Part shown: positions 11,436 through 24,304 of the stretch, one piece after another
Layout of the letters: each line of letters starts with the position of its first letter
Position numbering within the stretch: the first letter of the stretch is position 1
Assembly (NCBI GenBank): GCA_026545225.1
Contig: CM048851.1
Coordinates: 35,859,956 to 35,923,955 of the forward strand
Reading direction: 5' to 3'
From: Cornus controversa
Lineage: Eukaryota; Streptophyta; Magnoliopsida; Cornales; Cornaceae
DNA: 64,000 bases
Position numbers and translations under genes: made by a program
Notes under the pieces: generated by a model
What the model saw: the letters and a program-made list of their open reading frames with translations, nothing else
The model's database searches: none
Told to the model about the DNA's origin: nothing

Positions 11436-14157
11436 TAGGGGTGCACAAAGAACCGTTGGAACCGAAATCGAGCGGAATCGTACCGAACCGTTGCCAACAG
11501 TTCCAGTTCTGATTCCTAAAATTAGGTTCCAGTTTCTAAAATTAGGAACTGTTGCCAACGGTTCCGGTTTCGATTCCTAAAATTTGAAACTGTTGCCAAC
11601 GATTCCAGGTCTAGTAGAACCGAACATGAACTATTGGGGTAACAGTTCCCTATAACCAAACTGGATTCGGAACTGTTATATATTAATTATTTAAGTTACA
11701 ACTTACAAGATATATCTCCTAACCCTAAATTGTTGTTCATTTTTAACGCGCAGCAGATCCAGAGAATTAGAGATGGCACGAGTCAACCTTGCCCCTCAAT
11801 TGAATCACAGTTCCTCAATTCTCACCAATCCATTGACCCCTCATTTATTTATCAGTCTGACACCGGCTTGTTCATCATCTCTGGCGCGGGCCATCACTCT
11901 TCACTCCAGCACAAATCCAAGATCTGGTATTTCTCTCTCTCTCTCACTCACTCACTCAGTCAGTCTCTCTCTCTCACTCTCTCTCTAGTCAGTAGTCTCT
12001 ACGACTCTACAGTCTTTACCATCCAGCGCATCTTTGGACTCTGGGACACCACTTTGGAAGCTTTTCGACTTCAACCACAAATTCACTAGGTTCCTCATCT
12101 TCCTCCGTTAAGGTAAATATAAATCATCTATCTTCTAAATTTCTAGTAATCTTTGAACATCAATTGATGTATGAATCGTATACTATGTTTTATGGAGTTT
12201 TCTGGGGTTTCATTTCTTTTATGGTATGTTCAATTTCTATAGTTTTCTGATGTTTCATTTCTTTCATGATTTTCTAGGGTGTATGTATAAACTCTCAATG
12301 GATTGTTTGAAACCTATTAAGTGCTGAAAAGTAGAAGATTTCAGTGATTGCACCATTTAAGTGTTTTCGATAACACACAGGTAGCCTGAAGTAGGTACCA
12401 CTTAAAAAGTAAAACGTCTTTTTAAAATCTAATTAGAAATCAGATTTTTATTCTTAAGCTTCCATTTACAAACCTTTGTGGTTATATAACTTGATGTACT
12501 TTCTTGTCTAAATTTTCAATTTTACTAAATAGTATCTTAGTCTATCAAGTGTTTTTCAGTGCTTAGGGTTAGCCTCTCTCTGTTTTTAACTTTTGTGGTT
12601 ATATAACTTGATGTACAAAACTAAGAAGGAAAATATACTTTGAATCAAACAACAAATAAAAAAGTATTATATTTATAGCCTTTTATGCTTTACTTTTTAT
12701 TTTATTTCTCTTCCTATGTTGATATTAGGTATCATAACAAATGATGAGGCTTAAGGCTTAAATTAAGCCTTTCGATTCAACAAAATCAACACCAATGCTT
12801 TCTAAATCCATAGATGCTAACACTAACATTATTTACTACTTACAAGCTTTACTAAATGGAAGGTAATGCCCTCCAATAGTAGATTGGAAAATTGATCATT
12901 AGCAAAATATAGTTAATTTTGTTAAATTATAGGCATCATAAGAAGACTTATTGAACATAAGAACAGAGGATCCAAACAGATGCTAAAAATTGAGTACAAA
13001 ATGGTGGTATTATTTCATATTACTAGTTGTCAGTAAATAATAAAATAGCTAAAATATGGTAGAAAATGATGTTTTCAATATTTTCAAGTGAAGGAAGAAA
13101 ATGATGAGCCAGTGTCACAACAATTTTTCGAAAGCCGTGTTGGAATTTTCCTATTATATCTTTATGTATTCTTAGTCTTCATTTGTATTTTCAAATAGTC
13201 TTTTTCTCCATTACACTTGATAAAGCATTTGAGACTTTAAAAATATAGTGCAGGTTCAAGGCATTTGAGTTGTTGGTGAAGTAGGTATCAAACGAAATTG
13301 ATGTTGTCTATAAAAAAAACTTTCATTTGAATTGAATTTATAAAGAAAGAGAATAATTATCATATTCAGGATATGTAGACATGTAGATTGTATGTACTCT
13401 ATGCCAACTATCAAGATGTTTGGCTTAATTACCTTGTTTCTTTTGTATGTGTAGATTGTTGGATTGGGATATTAAGTGTTGTTCCTAAACTTGTTGGCTA
13501 CTGCTGTGGTTCTGGAGAGTGCAAATGGTGTTCTTTTCATTTTTTATGAAACTTATGTTAGTCTGTTGTTTCTGAATTTTATGTTATTATTAAGGTTACT
13601 CAAGAAGACAAGAACCCGTTAGTTTTTTGCTGCTTCATTGTAATGGTAATATGTAGATTGGGTGCATCATGTATGGAGCTTGCTTTGGTAATATGCATGT
13701 TACTAGTGAAATTATTGTGTTGTATGTCAAATGAGAACACCAAACTTCTTGTTTACGAGTATTTAGAAAATGGTAGCTTAGAATCACACCAGCATGCATT
13801 TTACATAATTTGATATATTATCATGTATGGGCTTGCTCAGTTGTTGTGGCTTAGAAATTGGGTGTGCATTTTACATTAATTTGGTATATTATCATGTATG
13901 GGGCTTGCTCAGTTGTGGTGGCTTAAAAATTGGGTGTACGTATGATGAATCATGTACATGACTTGTGACTTGCTGTAGAATCAAACAGGGTGTCATTTTC
14001 AAGCATCAAGCAGTACAAATCTGTTCATTGAATTGTTTATAAAAAAAATTAAAGAACCGTAATTCAGAACCGAACCAAAAAAATTAAAAATCGTTGGAAA
14101 CGATTTGAACTCTAATTCTACCAAAAATCGTGAAAAAGGGAATCGTATAAAACTCTA
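11436..14157. mobile_element. hAT-like element of 2.7 kb carrying gene scraps
   Basis: The element begins TAGGGGTGCACAAAG and ends CTCTA. It is flanked by a perfect 8-bp target duplication, CCCCCAAC, at 11428-11435 and 14158-14165, the length typical of hAT transposons. Subterminal regions are rich in GTTCCGGTTT/GAACCG motifs. No transposase is visible, so it is non-autonomous. Inside are a CT microsatellite (11931-11985), a short unidentified frame at 11773-11988, kinase-like fragments at 13481-13518 and 13733-13787, and a 70-bp internal direct duplication near 13800-13935. Confidence 0.75.
13481..13787 (+). pseudogene. receptor-like kinase fragment inside the hAT-like element
   Basis: Two short coding scraps match consecutive parts of plant receptor-like kinase subdomains IV-V. 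At 13481-13518 the frame gives PKLVGYCCGSGE, and at 13733-13787 it gives ENTKLLVYEYLENGSLESH. In intact kinases these are adjacent (NLVKLIGYC...LLVYEYMxNGSL). Here about 215 bases of non-coding sequence separate them, perhaps an old intron or insertion. This looks like capture of a host kinase fragment by the transposon. It is too short to be functional. Confidence 0.65.
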
Positions 14158-14453
14158 CCCCCAACCAATTCAGAATTTCTCCAAGCTAAGAAAGTCAAGG
14201 TGGTCTTGACTGTAGTAAATACCCACAGTGGTGTACAGGCTCTACGAGCTCTTTCACTCCACAAATTTTGTTGAACAACATGTGTACTATTAAGCCGTAC
14301 AATTGATATTAAATAGTATAAATTCCTTACCAGTATTCAGATCCAAATTAATGCAATATCTTCTCAATATTTAAAAACTTTTTTCTTTCATAGCCTTATA
14401 ATAGCAGTGCTCATAAGCCAATAACTGTGCATGACTTCAAATATACCTGCTGA

Positions 14454-14486
<33 letters not shown>

Positions 14487-14749
14487 GCATATACCCTTCG
14501 TAACACACAACTACCACCGAAAAAAAAACCTGGTAACTTGGTAAGTATACATACATAGGAGTTACTTATTTCGATAAATATATAAATAAAAAAATTTACT
14601 ATATATCTCGAATAAATATTATGTCATACTTCACATAAATTCAAAATATATTTTGAATATTTATTAGAGACACGTATAATTGCTTAAAGAAAAAAAAAAA
14701 AAAAACTGAGTATGAAGTCCTTCCCTCATACTGGAGCACATCTTCTCCT
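14158..14749. other. proximal upstream region of second GLOX gene
   Basis: Resumes the sequence equivalent to 1855-2220 of unit 1, with a TA/GA microsatellite near 14456-14487 and an A-rich tract near 14690-14705. No gene. Confidence 0.55.
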
Positions 14750-14756
14750 TATAAAG
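14750..14756 (+). promoter_or_regulatory. TATA box of second GLOX gene
   Basis: TATAAAG in the same context (TATAAAGGCTCTAAAGCC) as the first copy, 67 bases before the ATG at 14817. Its position shows that the in-frame ATG at 14712 lies upstream of the expected transcription start. Confidence 0.7.
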
Positions 14757-14816
14757 GCTCTAAAGCCCCTACCCCTATCATCACATTCTCAAATCTCACT
14801 CCAAAAGTCAAAATTC

Positions 14817-16463
14817 ATGACTAATAGCTTGTTTCTATCCTTCCTCCTCCGGCACCTACTATTTATAGCAGCCGGACAATGTTGCCTGAACCTGACCCAC
14901 GCCGCCGGTGGCCGGTGGAACCTTCTAAATACCAACATTGGCATATCAGCCATGCACATGCAACTCATCTACAACGACCGAGTTGTCATCTTCGACCGAA
15001 GTGACTTCGGCCCCTCCAACATCTCACTGTCAAACAACAAATGCCGCGTCGACCCGAAGGACATGGCTTTAACCACTGACTGCACGGCCCACTCAGTCGA
15101 ATACGACGTGGCAACCAACACTGTACGTCCCCTCACGATCCTCACCGACGTGTGGTGCTCCTCAGGTGCTGTCATGCCTGACGGCCGTCTGATCCAAACC
15201 GGCGGATTCAATGATGGAGATCATGTGGTCAGAATTTATCGGCCATGCACCGACTGTGATTGGGTGGAAGTCAACTCCGGGTTAATTCAAAGAAGATGGT
15301 ATGCCACCAATCACATATTGCCGGATGGACGGCAAATCATTGTCGGCGGTCGACGGCAGTTCAACTACGAGTTTTACCCAAAAACAGCTTCGTCTATGAA
15401 AGCTTATGATTTACCCTTTTTAGCTCAGACCAATGAGCCAAAGATAGAGAACAACCTATACCCGTTTGTTTTTCTTAATGTTGATGGAAATTTGTTTATT
15501 TTTGCTAATAATCGAGCTATTTTATTCGATTATGTGAACGGTGTTGTCGTGAGAACGTACCCGGAAATCCCCGGCGGCGATCCTCGGAGTTACCCGAGCA
15601 CTGGGTCTTCAGCTCTCCTTCCATTGAAGGACTTAGAGGGACCTGAAATTGAAGCTGAAGTTTTGGTTTGTGGTGGTGCACCGAAAGGTTCGTACAGCAG
15701 CGTGCAAAGTGGTAAGTTTGTCGGTGCTTTGAATACGTGTGGACGAATCAAAATAACCGACCCGGATCCCCAATGGGTTGTAGAGCGAATGCCTCTAGCC
15801 CGGGTCATGGGTGATATGCTTTTACTACCAAACGGCAACGTACTGATCATTAACGGCGCCGCGGGGGGGACTGCCGGATGGGAAAATGGTCGGGACCCGG
15901 TTCTTAAACCAGTAATTTACCGGCCCAATAACCCAATTGAGTCTCGCTTCGAGGTGCAAAACCCGACCACCATACCCCGTATGTACCACTCTGCAGCAAT
16001 TCTGGTGCGTGACGGTAGAATTCTTGTTGGTGGTAGCAATCCTCATGTGTTGTATAACTTCACCCGAGTTCTTTTTCCGACGGAGTTAAGTTTGGAGGCA
16101 TTCTCACCATCATATTTGGATGCAGAGTCTACAACTTTGCGCCCGAGAATTCTTTTGCCCATTTCTCAAATTAAGCTTGGGTATGGGCAAAAGATAACGG
16201 TTCAGTTCACAGTCATGGGTGTGCTAAATGAAAATCTGGTATGGGTTACAATGGTAGCACCATCATTTAACACGCACTCATTTGCGATGAATCAAAGATT
16301 GTTGGTACTTGGTGAAAAGGACGTGATAAAAGTAGAAAAATTCACTTATGAAATGACAGTAATAACACCGGGTTCGAGCAATCTTGCACCATCCGGGTAT
16401 TATCTTCTATTTGTGGTTCATCAAGAAATTCCTAGTGAGGGTATATGGATCCATATAGAGTAA
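14817..16463 (+). CDS. GLOX: aldehyde/galactose oxidase-like protein (GLOX), copy 2
   Basis: Intact 548-residue paralogue of the first GLOX gene, predicted to be a secreted copper-radical oxidase that forms H2O2. The frame is open back to an ATG at 14712, but I chose 14817. The protein from there aligns from its first residue with copy 1, begins with a proper signal peptide, and the 14712 ATG precedes the TATA box. Catalytic residues correspond one position earlier than in copy 1: Cys114, Tyr162, Tyr390-His391 and His487, in the contexts LWCSSGAV-like VWCSSGAV, RWYATNH, PRMYHS and NTHSF. One residue is missing in the signal peptide relative to copy 1. Substitutions are scattered and no stop or frameshift is present, so both copies appear to be under selection. 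The distal promoter has been pushed away by insertions, so expression may differ from copy 1. Confidence 0.93.
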   Translation: MTNSLFLSFLLRHLLFIAAGQCCLNLTHAAGGRWNLLNTNIGISAMHMQLIYNDRVVIFDRSDFGPSNISLSNNKCRVDPKDMALTTDCTAHSVEYDVATNTVRPLTILTDVWCSSGAVMPDGRLIQTGGFNDGDHVVRIYRPCTDCDWVEVNSGLIQRRWYATNHILPDGRQIIVGGRRQFNYEFYPKTASSMKAYDLPFLAQTNEPKIENNLYPFVFLNVDGNLFIFANNRAILFDYVNGVVVRTYPEIPGGDPRSYPSTGSSALLPLKDLEGPEIEAEVLVCGGAPKGSYSSVQSGKFVGALNTCGRIKITDPDPQWVVERMPLARVMGDMLLLPNGNVLIINGAAGGTAGWENGRDPVLKPVIYRPNNPIESRFEVQNPTTIPRMYHSAAILVRDGRILVGGSNPHVLYNFTRVLFPTELSLEAFSPSYLDAESTTLRPRILLPISQIKLGYGQKITVQFTVMGVLNENLVWVTMVAPSFNTHSFAMNQRLLVLGEKDVIKVEKFTYEMTVITPGSSNLAPSGYYLLFVVHQEIPSEGIWIHIE

Positions 16464-18069
16464 TTTATATCCATTTCAAATTGATCTAAACCGGTATTGT
16501 TTATAAATATTTTTTTAGTCCAAGTGTGATTAGAATTTCAGCAAAAGTTGTATTTAGAAGATTAGGTAAAGTTATAAGGTGCTAGGGTTTGAATAATGTG
16601 TAAGGATATATTCTGCTATCTTTGCAAGTGGAGGCATGAAGGCTTGATGCTTCAGATGATGTGATTTTACAACTTGCAACTGCTCAGGAGTTAGGCCAGC
16701 CATATGCATTCAAAGCATTGTATTAGTAATTAACGAAATAAAAGAGAACCAAAATTTTGGGGAACAAATATTGTAATTTTCACTGTTTCAAACTTGTGTA
16801 GTATTATTTTAGTGGTAGATTTTCAGTGCACCATATTGTATTGTATTGTATGTGAAGTTGCGTAAGCGTTGTAAAATTGTTGTGGTTTGAATTTTGGAAT
16901 TAGAGTAATTCAGTTAAAAATTTGAACTAAATTTTTTTTTTAATTCCAAACTCAAGTAAATCGGTGCTTCCAAACATAGCAATATTCAATTCTGAAATAC
17001 AATTGTATGTAGAAGCCATGCATTGAACAGTGAAAATAATGTAATTCGAGTCTTCTAATAAGGTGTAAATTGTATGTGAAAGAAAAAAGGCATTAAGGTC
17101 ATTTTAATAGCCAGTTCATAACTTATGAGCAGTTAATTTTACTCCCCCATTATTCCTTGTGTCCTTTTTTTTTTCCCTGGTATTAATTAGAGAAGTTAAT
17201 AGGGCTTGCTTTTACTTCTTATGGTTAATAAATCCACCAGTCTTGTTTTCTTACAAGTTTGGTACGTTGATGTAATAGGAGTTAAAGCATCTGCAAGTTT
17301 TTCAGGAAAGGCTGAGTTGTATACATTGATCATGGGGGGCCATGTTTACTACCTGGCCTTGCTTTTACTTTATATAGGAGTATAATATATATATATATAT
17401 ATATATATACACTTCATATATATTATATAGTATGTATAATATATATGTAGCTAGTTCATTAACTAATTCTCAATTGGATAGGATAAGATTAGTGGAACAC
17501 TTGCATAGATACTTACCGGTGGAGCAATCTGAATGTGTTGTGTGTGATGGAAAGTTGAAGTTGCAAAAAGATCCATATGATGCCTAAACGCTTGAGGCAT
17601 GAGTTTTCAACATAGAGAAGCTAGCTCTGCCAAAAAGGTTAATTAAAATTTGAAATTATGTGCCATATATGCGACTGGCCCTGCATATTGCTAGCAATGC
17701 TGGGAATTGTTTTAAGGCAGCCCCATGCAGGTGCAGTGGGTGGTTCCATGTCTTTAACGGGTCATGATCATGACAGTAGGGGAGTGCCCAGGCACTTCCA
17801 GATTTTGTCAAACTTAGTACGGATTCTGGGTTTTGTGTTGATGGAGGTCCGGGACCACATGAGAGAGAAAATTTACAACATTGGTGTAAATACATCGAAT
17901 AAATTTGGATCGTATACGCGTGTTATACACACGTGATAAGTTTTATTGTGTGCACGATTCATATTTACCATGTGTATTTACACCGGATGTATTGTAGACG
18001 TATTCCACATGAGATTATTAGTCTAGAAAGATTAGAGTTTTTGAATCAATTAAACATGTATCAAACCCT
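16464..18069. other. 3' flank of second GLOX gene
   Basis: Non-coding sequence partly matching the flank of the first GLOX gene, with TA microsatellites near 17383-17408. The open frames near 17650-17940, on both strands, have no recognisable domain and I do not call them genes. Confidence 0.55.
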
Positions 18070-18336
18070 TCTTTAGGTAGAGGCATTGGTGTTGAGAAGA
18101 GCTTTGCTTCAAGTTCAGGTCAGTGAATGGGGTTATCATAGGGTGCATATATAACTGCATATTGAGACTGATGTAGAAGCGTTATCTACACCACAATGTA
18201 AGTGATTGTCCTATATATATATATAGAGAGAGAGGATATTGCATCTTTGATTAGCCAACAGAATGATTTTGGCCTGCTATTTGTTCCGAGAGAAGCAAAT
18301 GGAGTGGCACATCTCCTCGGCTTTGAATTCTAATTT
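18070..18336 (+). pseudogene. degenerate RNase H-like (RVT_3) fragment
   Basis: Broken frames give ALVLRRALLQVQ, then IETDVEALST, then FVPREANGVAHLL. In order these are characteristic pieces of the RNase H-like domain found at the end of plant non-LTR retrotransposons and in related plant proteins: AEALALREAL..., a VxxETDS aspartate, and a final FVPREANxVAHxLA. Frameshifts and a TA/GA microsatellite interrupt it. No reverse transcriptase remains nearby. Confidence 0.6.
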
Positions 18337-18557
18337 TGAATGTTGATGATCTTCATGGTTTTATCTAGAAGAGTGAGATCTGATGTAATTATTTCCAAGT
18401 TATATTAGGGACTCAAACACCTCACCTCTCCCTCCCTCAAGGCCTCAAGGGAAGAGAGATTATAGCATTAGGCTATGATTATGATTCTTGTCCGAATCGG
18501 ACTAGTCCTACTAAAAATTGTGTGAGTGGGAGTGGTGGTCACAATAGTGCCATGGAC

Positions 18558-18595
<38 letters not shown>

Positions 18596-19088
18596 GTTTG
18601 TTTAAATCATTTTTTATATATTTATGATTCTGGGATAAGAGAAAGGATATGGGCTGACGCAGTTTTTATATATATGGGTTTGGGACTTGAATGAAGTCAC
18701 AAACGCTATCTGCACCTGCAGAGGAGGTGAAAGGGGTGTGCCAATCACTTTTGCCATAACCAATAAATTCAGCGGTTACTGCTTGCTGGTGCTCCTTTGT
18801 GATTGATTGAGATCAGACTTGGCAATATGCTTACTCTGCCTTCTAGGGTTGACCTCTAGGGCCGATCTGCACCGACAAGTAAGTTACGAAAGTTTTTTAT
18901 ACTTTCGTAACTTAAAAAATTCATAATTTTTGTCTTAAGTCGGAAATAGCCTAAGCAGTGGTCAAATTAAAACTTTCGAAATTCTTTTTCTAGCAAAAAT
19001 GATTTCATCGAAAAATTAAGTATTGAGTTTTAAGTAAATGATACATATATAAATATATACATAGCACAAATTCCAATGTAAGTTGAAG

Positions 19089-19130
<42 letters not shown>

Positions 19131-19275
19131 AATGCTTGTGTATGTGCTGGGCCAAATCCAACTTAAATCTTCAGCCAAGCTCATGTGGGATCCATCTTTT
19201 AAGCCTAACAATTGTATAACTTTTTGTGGACATGGGTCTGACCAAGTTGTTGCTACTGTCGTAATGTTGGTGGAC
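18337..19275. other. non-coding, microsatellite-rich
   Basis: TA microsatellites near 18559-18590 and 19091-19128. The part near 18600-18880 matches the end of GLOX unit 1. No gene. Confidence 0.6.
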
Positions 19276-19912
19276 TAGGGCAGCAACTTGAGCATATTGG
19301 GCGGCTTAGAGATACAATTCGGGTTCAACCCTAAATATAAAATGTTTAATTATAATTCAATTCTAATCCTACTTTCAACCCTAACTCAACCCATCCTAAA
19401 ATTTTCAAACTCAAATTTGCAACTCAGGTTGAGATTTCGGGTTAAAAAGTCAGATTAATTCGAGTCGAGTTATTTATATCACCAATCTCCATGTCAAAAT
19501 TTGAAAGTGATCTTTAATAAATTTCACGTTACATTACTCCTAAACACATACAAAATTAAGAACTTAATACAAATTTCTAAAAAGTTACAAATAATTTTTT
19601 AATAAATTAATTATCAAAACTATTAACATACAATAAATTAAGATTTAAATTAAGAAAGTTGAAAAAAAAAAAGTTATCATAATTAGAATATTATATATAA
19701 TATATTTAAAATAAAAAAAATATGTATAAAAATAATATTACAATTCAGGTTCGGGTTGAGCTCGAGTTATTGGCACATCAACTCAAATCCAATCCTAATT
19801 AAATTCGAATTAAAGTTTTTCAACTAAAGCTCAAAGTTAATTATAAAAATAGTTGATCAAACTCGTAAAAATTCAAAGAGTTAGATTGGGTTGTCCAACT
19901 CAAATTGGACTA
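19276..19912 (-). mobile_element. hAT-like non-autonomous element, old copy
   Basis: Related over its whole length, in inverted orientation, to the better preserved element at 29472-30094. The left end TAGGGCAGCAA matches the inverted right end of that copy. The right end is decayed and no target duplication can be read. A TTCGGGTTGAGCTCGAGTT motif near 19747 is typical of the family. Confidence 0.6.
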
Positions 19913-21300
19913 TCATATGAAAAAGTCGCGCAACAGCCTCTCATGATGCCCCAAAACAAAGTGTAGTACTTTGCGAACTGACATCATTTGCCAAGCCTGA
20001 AAAATGATCAGAATAAAAAAAAAAAATACTACCAGAAAATGATAAATTTTGGGCTAGCAATGTCTGATGTAATCACATTGATTCAAGAATAAGTGATTTT
20101 GATTTTAGCTTAATTGTGTTCAAATTATAATTTATAATTGTGTTAGATCCAAATTAACACTAATTAATAGTGTCTAATCCGTTTATTCTTGTTTTGACCA
20201 ACCATCCGTAACTAAAACGGGTAATGTTCATCGTTGCGTCTTTATTTTGCTCTTCAGCTCACATTTTCAGTTAAATTCAAATCTTACACAACGAATCGAC
20301 CTATTAAACGACGCTTCAACAAATGAAAAACCAGTGGACCTTAATTGAGCCTTCAACCAAAGAACCACTTTTAGGCCGAAGTCTTGTGTTACTATTTTCG
20401 CAAGACACTCATAATTTTAAGCCATTTGAAGGCCTAACGAACACACACACTTGTGTTACTATTTTCACAAGTGTTACTATTTTCACAAGACACTCATAAT
20501 TTAAAGCCATTTGAAGGCCTAACGAACATACACACTACCACACTAAAAGTGTCAGACACCACGTCAAACACTCGTTCACCGTAATGAGCACTATATTTTG
20601 ACATTTTTTCTTTTCCAAACACTTCATTAGTGATATATATTTAAATATTTCAAAAATTAAACTATATATATATATATATATATAAAGAAGTTCTGATACC
20701 ACAATTTGTCTATTTTGTTTCGTTTATAAGTTTATTTACTTCTTAATTAATTATGAATTAAAGTATATCGATAATATAGTTATTATTATAATTAATATAT
20801 ATTAATATGTTACTTTATAACCATATCCTCACCGTCGTGTTTGTCCGTGCTTCCTGGGTTTGAACCCTGCCCGAATTAATAGATAGACCTAAAATAGCAG
20901 CTCTTTCCTTTTTCTAATCAATCAACCCCAAAAAAAACAACACCGCCGACTTTTCCTTCCGTTCCCATTAAAACAAACTGCAGAAACACATTGATTCCTA
21001 AACAAATAAAATAACCACACAATCAAATAATGAACATTGGTTTGAACCCACGATTTGATAACACTGTAGAAACGACTACATACCACAACACCACAAACCA
21101 ACCACAAAATTATTGCCAAGAACAAAAAAATTATAATCTGTAAAACGGCATTATATAAAGAACTAAAATTTTACAGAAACAAAATGAGGCCTTAAAAACT
21201 ACTACCAAATTCTAATGACTGTAACAAAGATTCCCAAGCTTACATACAAAATTAAAATAGGGGTAAGTAAATAGTCGTATTAAAAAGAAATTATCATTGT
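19913..21300. other. intergenic, with a local duplication
   Basis: No gene recognised. Around 20385-20535 a segment of roughly 80 bases (CAAGACACTCATAATTT...CCTAACGAACA) occurs twice in tandem. TA microsatellite near 20663-20684. The lower part, towards 21300, includes the 3' UTR of the histone gene. Confidence 0.6.
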
Positions 21301-22202
<902 letters not shown>

Positions 22203-22243
22203 TTAGCCTCAAATTTGCAGAACACACAGTTAAAAACCTGGAT

Positions 22244-22343
22244 CTGAAAATAAGAGAACACGGTAAGCGTCTAGATATAACCACCTATAGAACAATTCAA
22301 AAGAATAGATGGAAGAAAATTAGGGTTATGGGATGAAGATTAC
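22244..22343 (-). other. probable 5' UTR intron of H3.3
   Basis: On the minus strand a donor (CTCTTG|GTAATC) at 22343 and an acceptor (TTTTCAG|ATCC) at 22244 bracket 100 bases ending 41 bases before the start codon. Leader introns are usual in plant H3.3 genes and often raise expression. The call rests on splice consensus alone. Confidence 0.6.
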
Positions 22344-22841
22344 CAAGAGAGAACAAATATAGAGACGAAATCGCAAAGAGAGATTAGGGCTTTTTTAGTT
22401 CTCCGAAAGTTGATTACCTATTGAGACGTACAAAACTTGGTACGTAATATATAGAGAGAGAGAGAGACAAATACGTGGACTTGAAAAGTCTTCAACGTCT
22501 ATTTAGAGAAAAATTTTAAAAGGCTAAAATCCGTGTGCTTTGCAGTGATTGGCTAGTCAGTGCAAATGAGAGTCTCTTATTGGATGATTTGGTTTCACGC
22601 GGATCCTGAACTTTGTGTTTCTTTTGTCTCTGTATTTTGGCCGATTTCTCATTAGCATTAACTCAGCTTGAATCAGTGCTGCTGAGTCGAGTTTTGAGTT
22701 TAAGAGTTTTTGGCTTTTTATCCCCGGTATTTATGAGTTAAAGAGTGTTAGATACTATAATAAGTTCCTAACCCCTTTTATTTTTAATCGTTACTAATAA
22801 CATCCCATGCAATAATAATCAGCTTACATATTTATTACTAA
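22344..22841. other. H3.3 promoter region
   Basis: Divergent side of the histone gene. On the minus strand a TATATATT-type TATA candidate lies near 22445-22455, next to a GA/CT repeat. Nothing else recognised. Confidence 0.5.
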
Positions 22842-23052
22842 GGTCCTGTTTGGCAGAGCTTTTGTTTCGATTTTTACGCAGAAAAAAAAAGAAACAGAAG
22901 CTAAATGAGGAAGCTGGTACCCACCAGCTTCCTTTAAACGCTCTTTTTGGACTCCAAAATTCTTCCGCCTTATCAATTTAAACACTCTCCAAAACGATTT
23001 TTGAAATTGAAAAGTCAAAAGTCGTTTTTTAAAAGCCAATCCAAACAGGGCC
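22842..23052. mobile_element. Tourist-type MITE, 211 bp, copy A
   Basis: Terminal inverted repeats GGTCCTGTTTGGC and CCAAACAGGGCC, flanked by the 3-bp duplication TAA at 22839-22841 and 23053-23055. The TAA/TTA duplication and GGxCCTGTTTGG ends identify the PIF/Harbinger-Tourist group. A copy of identical length is at 35582-35792. Confidence 0.9.
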
Positions 23053-23055
23053 TAA

Positions 23056-24304
23056 GTATCGCATAGATTAACTAACATTCAACAGATATATTTTAGTCGG
23101 ATTCTATAATCAATTCATATTTCATTATTCATATGTAACTTTGTAAGTGAGACGTAAACTAGTTATCATAAAATAAAATAAGGTGTGACATAATCTAATA
23201 CAATTAACCGATTAACATCACATGGTCGATTAAAAGAAAGTGCTAGAACAATTTTGTGTGTTGGCAAATTTTATTCAATAGTCAAGTTTTCTACGATACT
23301 GTGGATAACATGTAATGTGAGTGACTTCTTATTGGATGAGGCACATAGCCAACCAAGCATGACCTTACCGATTTAAGCTAGACTTCAGACATATATATAT
23401 CATTCACTTAAATCTCAATAATTTTCACTATAAATTGAATTTTTTGATAAAATTAATTCTGTTAGAAAGACAATTTCGAGAGCTTTAATTTGAGTATCAT
23501 TTAAGTTATTTTTTGACTTAAAATGAAAAAATTATGAATTTTTCAATTTAAACAAGTATAAAAAAATTTAACATGTATATGTATATACATAAAATTTTAG
23601 ATTACTTTAATTGTGTAAGATTATTTAATTGTGTAAGTAGTGAAAATCTAAAAAATTTGTTGTCGAGTAAAAATTTAGAGATCCTGACATGATAATGTGG
23701 CTGGCTAAAATGTTGAGGTGACCGACTAAAATTCAAATTTGGATAACCATTTATAGCCAACCCATAGTGGATGCTTTAACATATCTTGCAAAGTTAGTTA
23801 ACTTTGTGATTAAGTTGAGAGCATGAAGTTTTGTTGATATTCCTCTACTTCCAATTAGGTTTAATTATAAACGATTTTCTTCTCGAAAGCGTTAGATCAC
23901 TATAAAGGTAGCTAATTGTTTGCATAGCAAGAAAAAACCATCGAGATGTTGCTTAACGTTTATTACTTAGGACGCTCAGCGGTAGCGTTGTTTTAAAAAA
24001 TACTATAATTATCAGATTGACCTTGTATCCTCATTTATATCATCATAGTTCTCATGTTTATGTGCACCGACTTTTTTTTAACGAAGGATAAAATAAAACT
24101 TATTATAAATAATTATAAGTGTATTGAATAAATATTTTATTAATCCATATTTACATTTTCTATTCATTATTTTGATCTAATTATTTAGGAAAAATTTATT
24201 GTTTTATATATGTTTTTATATTACATATCTGTAATATTTTTTATAAAAATGTTATGAATGAGGGCAAAAATGTAACATGTACAACTGTTTGATCAATTAA
24301 TTAG
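23056..24304. other. intergenic, no gene seen
   Basis: AT-rich sequence with no open frame of note, no RNA gene and no repeat that I can define. Confidence 0.6.

Larger units (their letters stand above)
6070..18880 (+). repeat. GLOX tandem duplication, unit 2 (expanded by insertions)
   Basis: Second copy of the GLOX block. The same landmarks as unit 1 appear in the same order but spread over almost 13 kb. The extra length lies mostly upstream of the gene and is explained by the insertions at 8017-10751, 10810-11342 and 11436-14157 described below, plus a three-unit minisatellite. Confidence 0.75.

Noticed and set aside
17656-17936. Opposed 79- and 92-residue frames
   Set aside because: They overlap each other, have no signal, domain or splice context, and lie in the GLOX 3' flank.
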